Below are positions 19,654-29,194 of a DNA stretch of 64,000 nt, in pieces. The first letter of the stretch is position 1; each line of letters begins with the position of its first letter. The notes beneath the pieces were generated by a model, which had not been told where the DNA came from, searched no databases, and saw only the letters and a program-made list of their open reading frames with translations. The translations under genes were made by a program, and so were the position numbers. The DNA lies in contig NZ_NMPZ01000001.1 in assembly GCF_002224675.1 (NCBI RefSeq), forward strand, positions 248,001-312,000, read 5' to 3'. The stretch is from Segatella copri. GTDB lineage: Bacteria; Bacteroidota; Bacteroidia; Bacteroidales; Bacteroidaceae.

Positions 19654-19690
19654 TTACTGTCGTATAGATTCATTGATTTACTGTCGTATA
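19654..19690. repeat. Two 13-bp iteron-like direct repeats
   Basis: TTACTGTCGTATA occurs at 19654-19666 and 19678-19690, spaced 24 bases start to start, in an AT-rich stretch. With the cloverleaf upstream it could form the element's replication or transfer origin. Confidence 0.55.
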
Positions 19691-19783
19691 TATATGCATG
19701 TCATATGATAAAACGTTTTACATGGAATGAGTAGAAAAAGCCAATTTTTTCTTTCTACTATATATGTCATCGATTAATGATTC

Positions 19784-20815
19784 CTATTCTTGCGACAACT
19801 CCCAAGGCATACACCTACTATATGAAGATAAAGGCATTTGCTTGCCATCATACTCTTGTACGATTTGTTTGCGAAATAAAAGTCCAGAGTCATGTTCTTC
19901 CCACTTTATGCCCGTCACATAAGCCTTACCTTCTATCATTTTGATACCTATTGTATAATAAATCTTGTACCCATTACCATCACCATATGAAAGAATGAAG
20001 TCACTGCGTTCTACAAAATCCGTAGTTTTGTCTTTCCATGGTTTAACCAGCATTTCATATGGTAACCACCCTCCAGTAGGCTCTCCATTGCCTATCACAT
20101 TATCATAAACCTCCTGTTTATTTTTATACTCAACAAGCAAGAGACGATCAGAGCAAATCGGAGGTATAGGAGCATCTTTCCAACTATCAAAATTAGGAGA
20201 CAAAATTGCCACCCTAAAATCTTTAGCGAGCTTTAAGCTATCAACTACATCATAATTGGTTGAGATAGCAACTCCATGCCATTTATTAAATTCATCAATA
20301 CATTGAGGACAATCCTTTATCCATAATGTGTCATTACAAAATACCATGGGAAGTTTGCGTTTGCCAATGGCAGAGATTTTCATTTTTCCACCCTGTTTGG
20401 TAAGTGTATATGGTCTTTGAATATGTAGGGAATCTGTTTGCAGATGCACTATATAAACATTCTTGTCATATTTCATCTTTTCCACATACAAAGAACCAAA
20501 TACACTATCATTAAGGGTATCTATATCGCACCCATATATATCAAAATTCATCCTATTAACGTCAGCAACAATATCATCACAGCAGAAGTTTTTGAGGAAT
20601 GATACAAAATCGTCTTGCAAAGCTTGACAGTAGGCTTTGCCTTTAGAATCATCGACATTAACTCTTTGAGCATAATAGTCATTACAGCCAACATAAAACT
20701 TCCTGAAAAATTCCGCTATGCTGTCATTCTCAGAGGTTTCTGTGCATTGGACTTTTTGATTGCAACCACAAAGGTGCAAAATGACCACCAATAATAAAAT
20801 TATCTTTTTTACCAT
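19784..20815 (-). CDS. Lipoprotein of unknown function, immunity candidate
   Basis: From the start at 20815 it is 343 residues: MVKKIILLLVVILHLCGC gives a signal peptide with a lipobox cysteine near residue 16-18. The mature part has no motif I know. The longer upstream reading frame is unlikely. It follows a truncated ORF6N gene on the same strand and, like other lipoproteins in this array, could be an immunity factor. That role is inferred from context. Confidence 0.7.
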   Translation of the reverse strand: MVKKIILLLVVILHLCGCNQKVQCTETSENDSIAEFFRKFYVGCNDYYAQRVNVDDSKGKAYCQALQDDFVSFLKNFCCDDIVADVNRMNFDIYGCDIDTLNDSVFGSLYVEKMKYDKNVYIVHLQTDSLHIQRPYTLTKQGGKMKISAIGKRKLPMVFCNDTLWIKDCPQCIDEFNKWHGVAISTNYDVVDSLKLAKDFRVAILSPNFDSWKDAPIPPICSDRLLLVEYKNKQEVYDNVIGNGEPTGGWLPYEMLVKPWKDKTTDFVERSDFILSYGDGNGYKIYYTIGIKMIEGKAYVTGIKWEEHDSGLLFRKQIVQEYDGKQMPLSSYSRCMPWELSQE

Positions 20816-20876
20816 ATTTTCCACCAAATAATGATTATACACAAATAAATTTCGTGCCATTAAAAGGCACATAAAG

Positions 20877-21365
20877 TCAAAAATAGATATGTTGCATTTC
20901 CAATTGATGGTATTCCAAGAGGAAGAGACGCTGAAACACTTCGGCATTGTTCTGTAGAAAGTGACGCATTGAAGTGAAAGCTCGCATTATTCGAATATTC
21001 ACCTCAATCGCAGTGTCAGAACGTAAAACACTACTAAGCATAGCGACTCCGTTTTCAGTAAATACGTAAGGCATGTATTTCAAATGTTGTCCGCGTCCTT
21101 CGTTTAAGGTCGCAATTTGCGACCTTAAACATTCGTCCTTGGTCAATTGAAACATGAAATCTTCAGGAAATCGTTTAATATTACGTTTTACTTGCTCATT
21201 AAGACGCTTTGTTTCAACGCCATAAAGTGTGGCAAGGTCACGGTCAAGCATAACTTGTTGTCCTCTAATGATTTTTATTAGAGGCTCTATATTGTCAACA
21301 CCAACCAACTGGTCACTTTCTGTGGTCAGTTCGCTGCTCTCTTTTTTTTCTATTTTATCTGTCAT
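20877..21365 (-). CDS. ORF6N-domain DNA-binding protein, C-terminally truncated
   Basis: Starting at MTDKIEKKE (21365), 162 residues: the ORF6N domain (about 30-115, with IIRGQQVMLDRDLATLYGVE and KRFPEDFMFQLT) and the conserved YVFTENGVAMLSSVL, ending shortly after FLLEYHQLEMQ. Family members are usually longer, so the C-terminal part is missing. The -7 box TACCTTTG is on the - strand at 21430-21437. The LRSQIATL codons form the palindrome GGTCGCAATTTGCGACC at about 21108-21124. Confidence 0.82.
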   Translation of the reverse strand: MTDKIEKKESSELTTESDQLVGVDNIEPLIKIIRGQQVMLDRDLATLYGVETKRLNEQVKRNIKRFPEDFMFQLTKDECLRSQIATLNEGRGQHLKYMPYVFTENGVAMLSSVLRSDTAIEVNIRIMRAFTSMRHFLQNNAEVFQRLFLLEYHQLEMQHIYF

Positions 21366-21535
21366 ATTTATATTCATTTTTTTAAAATCACAAATTGTGA
21401 CTTTGAACATTACCATATTTAACAGCATTCAAAGGTAGTGCTTTTAGCCTTTAAGCCACTATTGCACAACCCTTTTTTTGAAAAGAACGTAAAATTAACA
21501 AAGATATTGCTGTGATTGTAGTTTTATTAGCATAA
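21340..21535 (-). repeat. R repeat, copy 1 (promoter + MTDKIEKKE leader)
   Basis: Reading the - strand: a conserved block, the -7 box TACCTTTG (21430-21437), a leader with palindrome TCACAAATTGTGA, then MNINMTDKIEKKE. Here it drives an ORF6N gene. On the + side it joins a tyrosine recombinase fragment. Confidence 0.85.
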
Positions 21536-21735
21536 AGCTCTAAAGCAGCCAAAGGAGAACAAGAGCAAGGAAGCAGTGGAGACCAACAAGGACATCGAGC
21601 AGTTGTTGCTTTCCATCCAAAAGGCTTTCGAAGTGCTTGTGGAAAAGAGAACGGACTTACCCTGTTCCTACCATTCGGGACGACACTCGTTCGCCAGCCT
21701 CATTACGCTGGAGGCAGGTGTGCTGATAAGCTTGA
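21536..21735 (+). pseudogene. Tyrosine recombinase C-terminal fragment, copy 1
   Basis: The frame reads KENKSKEAVETNKDIEQLL and then HSGRHSFASLITLEAGV, the HxxRH box of tyrosine recombinases, and then runs into an unrelated NlpE-like sequence. The catalytic tyrosine is absent, so it is a remnant. Similar pieces follow R copies 4, 5 and 6. Confidence 0.7.
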
Positions 21736-22030
21736 AGAATATACGGCAGTTTTGGGAAATAGAGTTAGCTTGGATTCCATAGCTGGAACTTATAACGGAG
21801 TGTTACCACCTAATGTTGAAACAACACTCACATTAAATGCTGATGGTACCTATCTGTTGATACAGTCATACAATGAAAAGTAGAACAAACAGGAAAGGTT
21901 AAGAGGAACATTCCAAGTGCTTGACTACAACATCCTGATGCTTGTGCATCCTTAAAGCGGTGAGCATACCTTCTACAAGGTGAAGGATGCCAACCATATT
22001 TTATTCTGATAGATTCGTTTGGCAATGAAC
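21736..22030 (+). pseudogene. NlpE-like lipoprotein remnant, copy 1
   Basis: GTYNGVLPPNVETTLTLNAD and later pieces match the beta-barrel of NlpE-type lipoproteins, but there are stop codons and no N-terminus. A hairpin AAATAAACTG/CAGTTTATTT at 22083-22130 follows; an almost identical hairpin follows the copy at 30701. Confidence 0.6.
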
Positions 22031-22082
22031 CCCAAATAGATAAAAGATAGAATTACATTCTGAGGAAGGAAAGATAAAATGC

Positions 22083-22130
22083 AAATAAACTGTGTTAAAC
22101 CATAATATTATAGCCTAACCCAGTTTATTT
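22083..22130 (+). terminator. Hairpin after NlpE-like remnant
   Basis: AAATAAACTG pairs with CAGTTTATTT. The sequence recurs at 31060-31102 and, in part, at about 25622-25675. Confidence 0.5.
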
Positions 22131-22158
22131 CACACGCTCAATGACAAGAATAACAGTG

Positions 22159-22791
22159 TTAAAATGTAATCGAATTAGAAAAAGAAATTCCTGTTACACC
22201 ACTGCTTTCTAATTTATCCTTTAAACCCTCCGACACATAGATATTAAAATCGAAAGGCAGTAAAAAAAATAAATCTAAAGACCTATCAAAATTTTCTTTT
22301 AATACGATTTTATTTAATGAAACACCAAATGAACCATCTTCGTCTTTCGCTTTTAACTTCATATAGTGCTCATACGACTTTATTTTTATTGGCCCTTTAT
22401 TTAGAAATTCCCATTCTGTTTGGTAAAACTCTGATTCTTCGTAATTTAAAGCATCTACAAGATTTGGTTGTGATAAGTGCAGCCAATAGTACTCATATTC
22501 TTGGTCATTTGTTTTAATAGATGCTTCAAAAAACTGATGTTGCATGACATGTGAACTATCAATTATCTCTTTGACTTTGGAACTGATTAAAAAATCAGTA
22601 AATGGACCTGCTGTAGAACTTAAGACATCTGTAAACTTTGCTTTCTTTTTCAAACGAAAACTTAACTTTGGCTTTATGCCCGAAAATATTTTCCAAGAAC
22701 TGATTTGTTGTGCTTGGAATACAGACAAGCAATCGACTTGCGGATATATGCTGTATGCCTCTTTCTGTAAAATATAATATTTTTTTTCCAT
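22159..22791 (-). CDS. Imm11-like immunity protein candidate
   Basis: From MEKKYYILQ at 22791, 210 residues, soluble. The C-terminal pattern DLFFLLPFDFNIYVSEGLKD then LESSGVTGISF resembles the Imm11 (DUF1629)/Imm43 families of immunity proteins against polymorphic toxins. The start codon lies at the edge of R copy 2, so the cognate toxin is absent. The family assignment is from memory and moderate. Confidence 0.6.
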   Translation of the reverse strand: MEKKYYILQKEAYSIYPQVDCLSVFQAQQISSWKIFSGIKPKLSFRLKKKAKFTDVLSSTAGPFTDFLISSKVKEIIDSSHVMQHQFFEASIKTNDQEYEYYWLHLSQPNLVDALNYEESEFYQTEWEFLNKGPIKIKSYEHYMKLKAKDEDGSFGVSLNKIVLKENFDRSLDLFFLLPFDFNIYVSEGLKDKLESSGVTGISFSNSITF

Positions 22792-22796
22792 CTTTT

Positions 22797-22860
22797 TGAA
22801 CCCCTTTCTTTGAAAAGAACGTAAAATCAATAGTATTATTGCGATAATTGTACTTTTAGT
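22797..22860 (-). repeat. R repeat, copy 2 (partial)
   Basis: Only the outer part (CCCCTTT...GAAAAGAACGTAAAATCAATAG) remains; the -7 box and leader are gone. On the + side it joins the serine recombinase remnant. Confidence 0.75.
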
Positions 22861-22960
22861 AATTGCTTCACTCGTTGTACCGTACTTACTCGTTTACCAC
22901 TCAACTTCGCCACATACCGAATGGAGTATCTCTTGCTGAGCAAATCTATTATCTGCCCAT
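22836..22960 (-). pseudogene. Serine recombinase C-terminal remnant, copy 1
   Basis: LLSKRYSIRYVAKLSGKRVS followed by TVQRVKQLL is the C-terminal HTH of Pin/Hin-type serine recombinases. The catalytic domain is missing. Related pieces are at 35950-36000 and 39311-39690. Confidence 0.7.
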
Positions 22961-23068
22961 ACATCGGTTGTCCGCTAAAATGTGTACCTATGTTCATAAT
23001 TACTTGAATTAATAGTAACAAGAAACAAGGTAACTAAAAGAGCTAAATTCCAAGCAGGTGCATTACGG

Positions 23069-23482
23069 TTATGGCTCTAATTGATTATCTATGATGTTAA
23101 ACGTGTCTGTTAATTCCATCCTTCTACTGCTATTTATTAAATTATATTCTGTAGGAAATATTATTTCTTTGGCTGTAACAAGAATAGGTCGTGGAGTACT
23201 ATAATCGAACCAATAATATTTTCCTGTTTCTATGTTTGTTAGTTTTTGCGCATAACACCACGGACCAAATTCTTTTATTATCAATTTATAATGTCCTGTT
23301 AAGTCTATCAAATCAGGATGACAGCCAAAAGAATCAACAGGCAGATTTCTTAGTGTGTCTTGAACATTCATATCCAAATCTTCGAGACACATCTTAGTGG
23401 TAGTTGTACGGTTTTTAAAGGTACAATTACCAAGAACTATCATTATTGTTAAAAGTACAAAAGCTAATTTAATCTGTTTCAT
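23069..23482 (-). CDS. Small lipoprotein, immunity candidate
   Basis: 137 residues; signal peptide MKQIKLAFVLLTIMIVLGNC with lipobox cysteine at residue 20. No known domain. One of several unrelated lipoproteins in the array. Confidence 0.65.
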   Translation of the reverse strand: MKQIKLAFVLLTIMIVLGNCTFKNRTTTTKMCLEDLDMNVQDTLRNLPVDSFGCHPDLIDLTGHYKLIIKEFGPWCYAQKLTNIETGKYYWFDYSTPRPILVTAKEIIFPTEYNLINSSRRMELTDTFNIIDNQLEP

Positions 23483-23513
23483 TTATTTATTCTCATTCTA
23501 CAATTCTTATTAT

Positions 23514-24038
23514 TTATTCCATAGTTACCTTATCCTTTTTCAAAGCTAATCTTTCACTTAAGATTTCCTTGACATATTTGGCGAGAAGTTGACTATTGCC
23601 TTTTACATCAAATGCCATAAGGCTCTGTTCATGACAAGGAGTCATTCCTCTACCATCATCAGCTTGTTGCCAAAGTTCTAAATGAATTATGCCTGTTTGA
23701 ACATTCAACTTTACTATGCAAGCCACGGATTGTTGATAGTAACTTTTTAACGAACGTTCTTTAATAAACTTCAGATAAGCGGATGTGGAATTTATTGAAG
23801 TTCGTATGATCATACTACTTTTACCCAAACAGAAAAATATCGCATTGGCCAATTCTTCCTCGGATGCTGTAGCAGGAAGAAAGATAATTGGTTTATCTTC
23901 TACTTGGTATCCCTCAAAAATCCGATAGAGAGTTATCACCTTGAAACCTTTTGATGAAAAGGAAATGCAACAAGACTTTTTCCTATGGGAATAGAGAAGT
24001 TTGCAAAGCCAAAATTTTATTCTTTTACACATAAACAT
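23514..24038 (-). CDS. Hypothetical protein, immunity candidate
   Basis: 174 residues, mostly soluble, with a cysteine/basic N-terminus. I do not recognise a family. It is spaced about 60 bases after the membrane protein gene at 24101 on the same strand; the two could form a unit. Confidence 0.55.
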   Translation of the reverse strand: MFMCKRIKFWLCKLLYSHRKKSCCISFSSKGFKVITLYRIFEGYQVEDKPIIFLPATASEEELANAIFFCLGKSSMIIRTSINSTSAYLKFIKERSLKSYYQQSVACIVKLNVQTGIIHLELWQQADDGRGMTPCHEQSLMAFDVKGNSQLLAKYVKEILSERLALKKDKVTME

Positions 24039-24100
24039 AGTGAATTCATATTTCTCCTTCCGAAGTTTATTTATAGCAAAGTTGAAATTTGCAAGATATA

Positions 24101-25135
24101 TTATTTGAAATCATTTTCACAAGGCGCATTATAATTACATGTTAATCGCCATCCATCTTCCAATAAAGATAACACCTCTTGAGATACAAAGATGTTATTT
24201 TTCCTGGTAAAACATTTATTCATAGCTCTCAATATTACTTTATAGATTTGCATGGCTTCGATTGAGCTATCAGTAAAGACAGCAACACGACCTGCGATTA
24301 AAACATTTTCTGCATTGTCGTATATTCCTCCAGTACTTAACTCAACACCTGTAGGATTAGATGCAAGATCTACGATGTAATGAAAAGAGCCATTTCTTTG
24401 TTTCATAATTCTATACTTCACCTCATTATTTAAGGGGAGTACCATGTATCTATTATCCAAAGAAATCCAATTGGCATAGCCTGTATGACCAAGTTTAGAA
24501 AAAATTGATATGATGTTTTCTCTTCTTATCGCCTTCTGTTTAAATGCCCCCATCAGGGTATATTCTATTGGAATTCTTATTTCAACCATAGACATCATCT
24601 TGACTATATCCGCTTTCGTTAGAAAGAATATTTGCTGCTTGCTTTTCATCCGTCCATCATTCATCAGCCTTTTATCCCCTTGCCTATTTTGTACAAACAG
24701 GACATATAACCCACCAATTAATAATACAAAGAAACTTCCAACCCACAGGTAGTAACCTGCTGCCATAGTAATCATTTGTGTATGACCAGATTCGTCTATT
24801 TTAGCCTCAGGGCAAAAAGCAAACAAAAGACTCAATCCAAATGTAATAGAACTCAATGTTAAGAAACACTTATATTTATCTTTTATCAAGGACCTAATCG
24901 CAAAAACGTATGTTATTTTAGAATACCATGCCAAGAAGTAGACTTTCAAAAATCCTTCATGAAAGAGTATTCCTGCCCATCCCAAAAGTAAGCAAAACAG
25001 ACTCCCAAATAAATAATTTTCGGTTGGTGGCATATTAGAATAGTAGAATGGCGTAAATATACAAGCCATTAAATAGCACAAAAGACTAAGTACTATTACA
25101 ACTTTCTTACCTATAAATTTTCTATATTTTTCCAT
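24101..25135 (-). CDS. Four-TM membrane protein with soluble C-terminal domain
   Basis: 344 residues. Hydrophobic helices lie near residues 9-29, 41-62, 88-106 and 125-150, followed by a cytoplasmic domain of about 190 residues. No catalytic motif was recognised. Its place between R copies 2 and 3 suggests immunity or accessory function. Confidence 0.6.
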   Translation of the reverse strand: MEKYRKFIGKKVVIVLSLLCYLMACIFTPFYYSNMPPTENYLFGSLFCLLLGWAGILFHEGFLKVYFLAWYSKITYVFAIRSLIKDKYKCFLTLSSITFGLSLLFAFCPEAKIDESGHTQMITMAAGYYLWVGSFFVLLIGGLYVLFVQNRQGDKRLMNDGRMKSKQQIFFLTKADIVKMMSMVEIRIPIEYTLMGAFKQKAIRRENIISIFSKLGHTGYANWISLDNRYMVLPLNNEVKYRIMKQRNGSFHYIVDLASNPTGVELSTGGIYDNAENVLIAGRVAVFTDSSIEAMQIYKVILRAMNKCFTRKNNIFVSQEVLSLLEDGWRLTCNYNAPCENDFK

Positions 25136-25164
25136 TCTACCTCCGTTTTAAAGTGTTCTATTTT

Positions 25165-25290
25165 GGATCAAATAACAAAGGACGTTTACTGGCGATGCGC
25201 CTTAATAATATCTCCATCTTGGAGAAGCCAAACAGCTTTTTGCCTAAGTCCTTAATGGATGCACCTATGTGATATACACAGTTAGCTGCT
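25165..25290 (-). pseudogene. C-terminal remnant of an ORF6N/PLD-type protein
   Basis: A frame reads VYHIGASIKDLGKKLFGFSK, the C-terminus I associate with ORF6N-type proteins carrying a phospholipase-D-like end. It is joined out of frame to the MTDKIEKK start in R copy 3, so the middle of the gene has been deleted. A matching scar is at 39050-39125. Confidence 0.6.
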
Positions 25291-25309
25291 CTCCTTTTTT
25301 TTCTATTTT

Positions 25310-25480
25310 ATCTGTCATATTTATATTCATTTTTCCAAAATCACAAATTGTGACTTTGAACATTACCATATTTATCAGCATTCAAAGGTAGTGCTTTTAG
25401 CCTTTAAGCCACTATTGCACAACCCCTTTTTTGAAAAGAACGTAAAATTAATAGTTTTATTGCTGTGATTGTAGTTTTAT
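25310..25480 (-). repeat. R repeat, copy 3
   Basis: Full promoter/leader copy, -7 box 25383-25390. Its MTDKIEKKG start runs into VYIT and a stop. On the + side it is followed by a hairpin instead of recombinase sequence. The rest of 25540-25810 shows no gene. Confidence 0.8.
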
Positions 25481-25484
25481 TAAC

Positions 25485-25545
25485 TCACCCTGAAAGGGAT
25501 ATGTATAGAGTGTTGTATGCATTCCCTTTCAGGGTGATTTTTTAT
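25485..25545 (+). terminator. Strong stem-loop with T-run
   Basis: TCACCCTGAAAGGGA at 25485-25499 pairs perfectly with 25523-25537, then TTTTTT. Confidence 0.8.
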
Positions 25546-25810
25546 GGTTCATCCAGAAATTCGATGATTTCTGCTACTTGTTGCCGGGTGTAGAAGTGGG
25601 AAAACTATACTGAACAAAATGCAAATAAACTGCATTAAACTATAACAGTGATAGCATGACACAGTTAGCTTACACTCTCCTTGCGCAACTTTTCTCGTGT
25701 GCTATTTAGCAATAGTAGGCTATCATCGCAGAATTTCTGCGCAAGTTATTTTTTAACATTACTAACTATAACGTTTATTGCTAAACACAGTGCTTTAATC
25801 CCAGTCTAAC

Positions 25811-26335
25811 TCATGATTTATGATTTTTATAATAAAGCGGTGAAGCTAATAACAACATTTCTTTGATAACAGTCTGTATATCATTAGGAAAATTCTCAAT
25901 AAATGCCTTATACCCAGAAGCCACTTTATGATAATTCACATATAATGTATATTTAACATTATCCTTAGCTATATTTGCATCAAAATATGAACACGTTTTT
26001 AATTTAGAAATTGCATTTTGTATTGTTTCTTGTTGGGTAACAGCAAGTTTCCTTCTAATAAGGGGATATGATGAATTCCATACAATATTATTATTTGATA
26101 TTGTATTTGCATTTTTAACATATCCTATCCCATATGTTAATATCGTGTCGCAATATTCAATTATTTGATAATCGGAATCTCCAAAATCCATAACTAAGAT
26201 TATAGATTTTCCCTTCTTTTGAAGATGGTTTGATAGCGATGATATTTTGAGATTGTTTTTATCTTGACGTGTATTAGAACACGAGCCTATAGTAAATAAT
26301 AGGCTAATAATTAAAAATAGTCTGAACATAATCAT
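25811..26335 (-). CDS. Lipoprotein, immunity candidate for the upstream Rhs tip
   Basis: 174 residues with signal peptide and lipobox ...LFTIGSC near residue 19. Unknown mature domain. It lies 56 bases after the Rhs tip at 26392 on the same strand, the normal toxin-immunity order. Confidence 0.65.
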   Translation of the reverse strand: MIMFRLFLIISLLFTIGSCSNTRQDKNNLKISSLSNHLQKKGKSIILVMDFGDSDYQIIEYCDTILTYGIGYVKNANTISNNNIVWNSSYPLIRRKLAVTQQETIQNAISKLKTCSYFDANIAKDNVKYTLYVNYHKVASGYKAFIENFPNDIQTVIKEMLLLASPLYYKNHKS

Positions 26336-26391
26336 TTGTCTTTATAATAGCCATTGGCTGGATAAATTCCATCCAATGACTTGTTTTTAAA

Positions 26392-26853
26392 TTAGTATGC
26401 TCCTCGTGGATGTAATCCTTGATCTTTACGAATGTCATTTTCTGTAATATCATTCTTTTTTACATGATTTAAACCAACAGTTGCTGCTTCTTCTTTGCTT
26501 AGAGTTTCCATGACTCTTTGCCCCCGATTATTCATATAGGAATAAGACTCGCTTTCTGAATACAACACTTCACCAAAAGGAACATATTCGATATGCTGTA
26601 CCACCTCGCCATCAAGGTTGGTGATATAACTACTGCAACCCAAATGGTCTGGGTGGTAGTAGAACTGCATCATCTCGTATGCGTCGCCCTCTTGGAAGTT
26701 ATTCTTTGCAGCTCTTGCTAAAGCTCGTGTCTGAGCAGCCTCCAAGCTCCCGTCATTGCAGCAGAAACCCTTGCCGTCCACATAGTCGTTGTTGTCCTTG
26801 CCATTGTACGGCACTGCAAAGGTTGCCTCCTTTTTTTCTATTTTATCTGTCAT
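26392..26853 (-). CDS. Orphan Rhs C-terminal tip fused to the MTDKIEKKE start
   Basis: 153 residues: MTDKIEKKE, then Rhs core sequence (ATFAVPYNGKDNNDYVDGKG, YYHPDHLGCSSYITNLDGEV, HIEYVPFGEV), then a short unrelated end of about 50 residues (ENDIRKDQGLHPRGAY). The usual Rhs core after PFGEV is missing, so the tip is either a minimal toxin or a deletion product. Expression would come from R copy 4. Confidence 0.75.
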   Translation of the reverse strand: MTDKIEKKEATFAVPYNGKDNNDYVDGKGFCCNDGSLEAAQTRALARAAKNNFQEGDAYEMMQFYYHPDHLGCSSYITNLDGEVVQHIEYVPFGEVLYSESESYSYMNNRGQRVMETLSKEEAATVGLNHVKKNDITENDIRKDQGLHPRGAY

Positions 26854-27015
26854 ATTCTATATTCATTTTTCCAAAATCACAAATTGTGACTTTGAACATT
26901 ACCATATTTAACAGCATTCAAAGGTAGTGCTTTTAGCCTTTAAGCCACTATTGCACAACCCCCTTTTTGAAAAGAACGTAAAATTAATAGTTTTATTGCT
27001 GTGATTGTAGTTTTA
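26830..27015 (-). repeat. R repeat, copy 4
   Basis: -7 box TACCTTTG at 26919-26926, palindrome TCACAAATTGTGA, MTDKIEKKE start used by the Rhs tip. + side joins recombinase fragment copy 2. Confidence 0.85.
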
Positions 27016-27290
27016 TTAACATAAAGCTCTAAAGCAGCCAAAGGAGAACAAGAGCAAGGAAGCAGTGGAGACCAACAAGGACATCGAGCAGTTGTTGCTT
27101 TCCATCCAAAAAGCTTTCGAAGTGCTTGTGGAAAAGAGAACGGACTTACCTGTTCTTACCATTCGTGACGACACTCGTTCGCCAGCCTCATTACGCTGGA
27201 GGCAGGTGTGCTGATAAGCATGAAGAATATACGGCAGTTTTGGGAAACAGAGTTAGCTTGGATTCCATAGCTGGAACTTATAACGGAGCC
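27016..27290 (+). pseudogene. Tyrosine recombinase + NlpE-like remnants, copy 2
   Basis: Same order as at 21536: the DIEQLL segment, a damaged HxxRH region, then SLDSIAGTYNG of the NlpE-like piece, cut off at about 27290 by transposase sequence. Confidence 0.65.
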
Positions 27291-27296
27291 CGTTCA

Positions 27297-27466
27297 GGAG
27301 GACACCCGACACGATTATCCTCTCGCTCTGTTGTATAGAGCGGTTTGAAAATGTCTTCGTCAACCTTGGAGGTTACTTCCTTGTAGAACTTGTTATGCCA
27401 TGCTGACTCATCGTCGTACATACGACTCTCTCGCTTGCACATCAGCCCTGAAGGAGAACTGAACAA
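27297..27466 (-). pseudogene. Transposase N-terminal fragment
   Basis: FSSPSGLMCKRESRMYDDES, then AWHNKFYKEVTSKVDEDIFK, resembles the N-terminus of IS1182-type DDE transposases (DxxAWHxxF...V.E.VDE..F.PLY). Only about 55 residues remain. 27467-27757 is AT-rich without a gene. Confidence 0.55.
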
Positions 27467-27757
27467 GTTGAATTGCTTTGTCTTTGGACTCTTTTGGAAT
27501 TTTCAGTGATACCTAAAAATTTCTTTGCGGTTTTTCGTGCCCTAATCAATATCCCCTAAAAAGACTGGTTAGTTCACATTCATAATGTTATGATTTTTTG
27601 ATTAATTTGCGTAATATTTTTTCCCACTTTTTTTCAGATATTAATGATTCTGGAAGATTTGGCAAAAAAAACAAAAAACCATTAAAATAATCGATCCAAT
27701 CATGAATGACGAAGCAAACAAAACAAATTATGCTTGATAATATTTTTATTATTTTGT

Positions 27758-27990
27758 TCATAACAATATTTTAAATTTTAGTAAAGGTATGTAAGCATGA
27801 TAACTTACGGTGTAGAACGTCTCCGCACCATTGCAATACTTCAAATATGTGCGCTGCTCAAACTTGTCGTAGCCAATCTTGCTCACATAGTCGTAGCCGT
27901 AAGATTTATAGCCATGCACCTTCTCAAGCTGACCACCGAGATTGTAAGAGTAAGTAATCTTCTCCTCGTCTGGATAAATCATCTCTAACC
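27758..27990 (-). pseudogene. Rhs YD-repeat fragment
   Basis: IYPDEEKITYSYNLGGQLEK then GYDYVSKIGYDKFEQRTYLK is Rhs YD-repeat sequence from an internal part of a full Rhs protein. It ends after ETFYT and has no start of its own. Confidence 0.7.
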
Positions 27991-28199
27991 CGTAGTGCTT
28001 GGATTTTATATGGAAAAACTTTCAAAGATACAAGGGAAATATCCTCTGTTAAGCCCTGCTGAATTTTAAGGTGGTTTAAAACCTTGTTTTGTTGATACTT
28101 TCATATTGCTTCTATTTTTATGTTATAGCTAAAGAACGATTGGCTATTGAATTTATTGCGTTGATTTGCAGCATAATCAGAAAACGCACAATAATATGT

Positions 28200-28430
28200 C
28201 TAACGTTTTTTCCATGTCTCACCAAGCAGAGATAACTTGGCGACACGCATATTCAAGTCATACACGTTTTTACGCCAAAGGTGTGTCTCTGCGTTCCTGC
28301 TCTCCATCCTGCTTCTGTCGCGCCATTCAAATAGGTCGATTACTATGGTACATCCTACGACGATGGTGACAATCGTTATGCCAAAAACCATCCATCGGCA
28401 GACATGCCCGGTCTGTTTCTTGTGTTCCAT
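28200..28430 (-). pseudogene. N-terminal fragment, sensor-kinase-like membrane protein
   Basis: 76 residues with one membrane helix (about 14-32) followed by VYDLNMRVAKLSLLGET, similar to the start of mobile-element histidine kinases. It stops abruptly. A -7 box TAACTTTG lies on the - strand at 28492-28499, so it keeps a promoter. The rest of 28431-28690 has no gene. Confidence 0.5.
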
Positions 28431-28690
28431 TTTGTTGCTGATTTTTTATAATTCTACTACATTTTGATATGATTTAATTTGTTTGAACTGGCAAAGTTAC
28501 GGTTGGAATGTCACAATCAAGAATTTTCGCAGCATTTATAACAACTTTTATGGAATAAAGACCTTTATGGGAATGTGATGAAGATGGAGAGGGTTGCAAT
28601 CATACAATTGGGCATACAAAGACCTTTGTATAATATCTTATAAAAATGGACTGTGCCATTTCACACAATCCCTTTTTGAAAGAATTTTAA

Positions 28691-29194
28691 TTAGTCTATA
28701 TTGACTTCAGCTTTATAGCTCTGATAAATTTCTCCTCTATTATTGTATTTAAATAGAAAAGCCGAAATAACAGGCGATCCATAAATGCCAACCATTTTAT
28801 CTTTTGGTAGGATGTCGCATCTTATCATTCCTTTATATGGCTCCGAAAAATTTGCTATATACATACAAGAATCACAAGTTTCAGGACCGAATATAGATAA
28901 TAAAGCTTCAGAATATGTTGGAGCGTTCCAAATAAATTTTTTCTCTATTCGATAAGACCAGAGAATTTGTTTGGTCTGAGTATCAACCATATCTGAAAAA
29001 ATATCCCAATCAAGATCATAAATCGAATCTGAAACACACAGTTCTTTTGAATGGTAATAAACTTGCAGAATATCAAATGCCATATTTATAGCTCTCTGCT
29101 CATTTTTATTACCATAAATGATATTCTGAGCTGCTATCGTCAAAGAAGCCCCCAAAATGCACATCAAAAAGAATATTCTCATAATGATTCTCAT
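28691..29194 (-). CDS. Secreted immunity candidate for the Rhs-metallopeptidase tip
   Basis: 167 residues with an N-terminal signal peptide (to about residue 22, TIAAQ). Unknown mature domain with a CDSC motif. Its start codon overlaps the stop of the toxin gene by 4 bases (ATGA), indicating translational coupling, as expected of a toxin-immunity pair. Confidence 0.72.
   Translation of the reverse strand: MRIIMRIFFLMCILGASLTIAAQNIIYGNKNEQRAINMAFDILQVYYHSKELCVSDSIYDLDWDIFSDMVDTQTKQILWSYRIEKKFIWNAPTYSEALLSIFGPETCDSCMYIANFSEPYKGMIRCDILPKDKMVGIYGSPVISAFLFKYNNRGEIYQSYKAEVNID

Noticed and set aside
20816..20947. Longer start for the 19784 lipoprotein
   Set aside because: It would bury the signal peptide, and the extension overlaps the end of the ORF6N gene.
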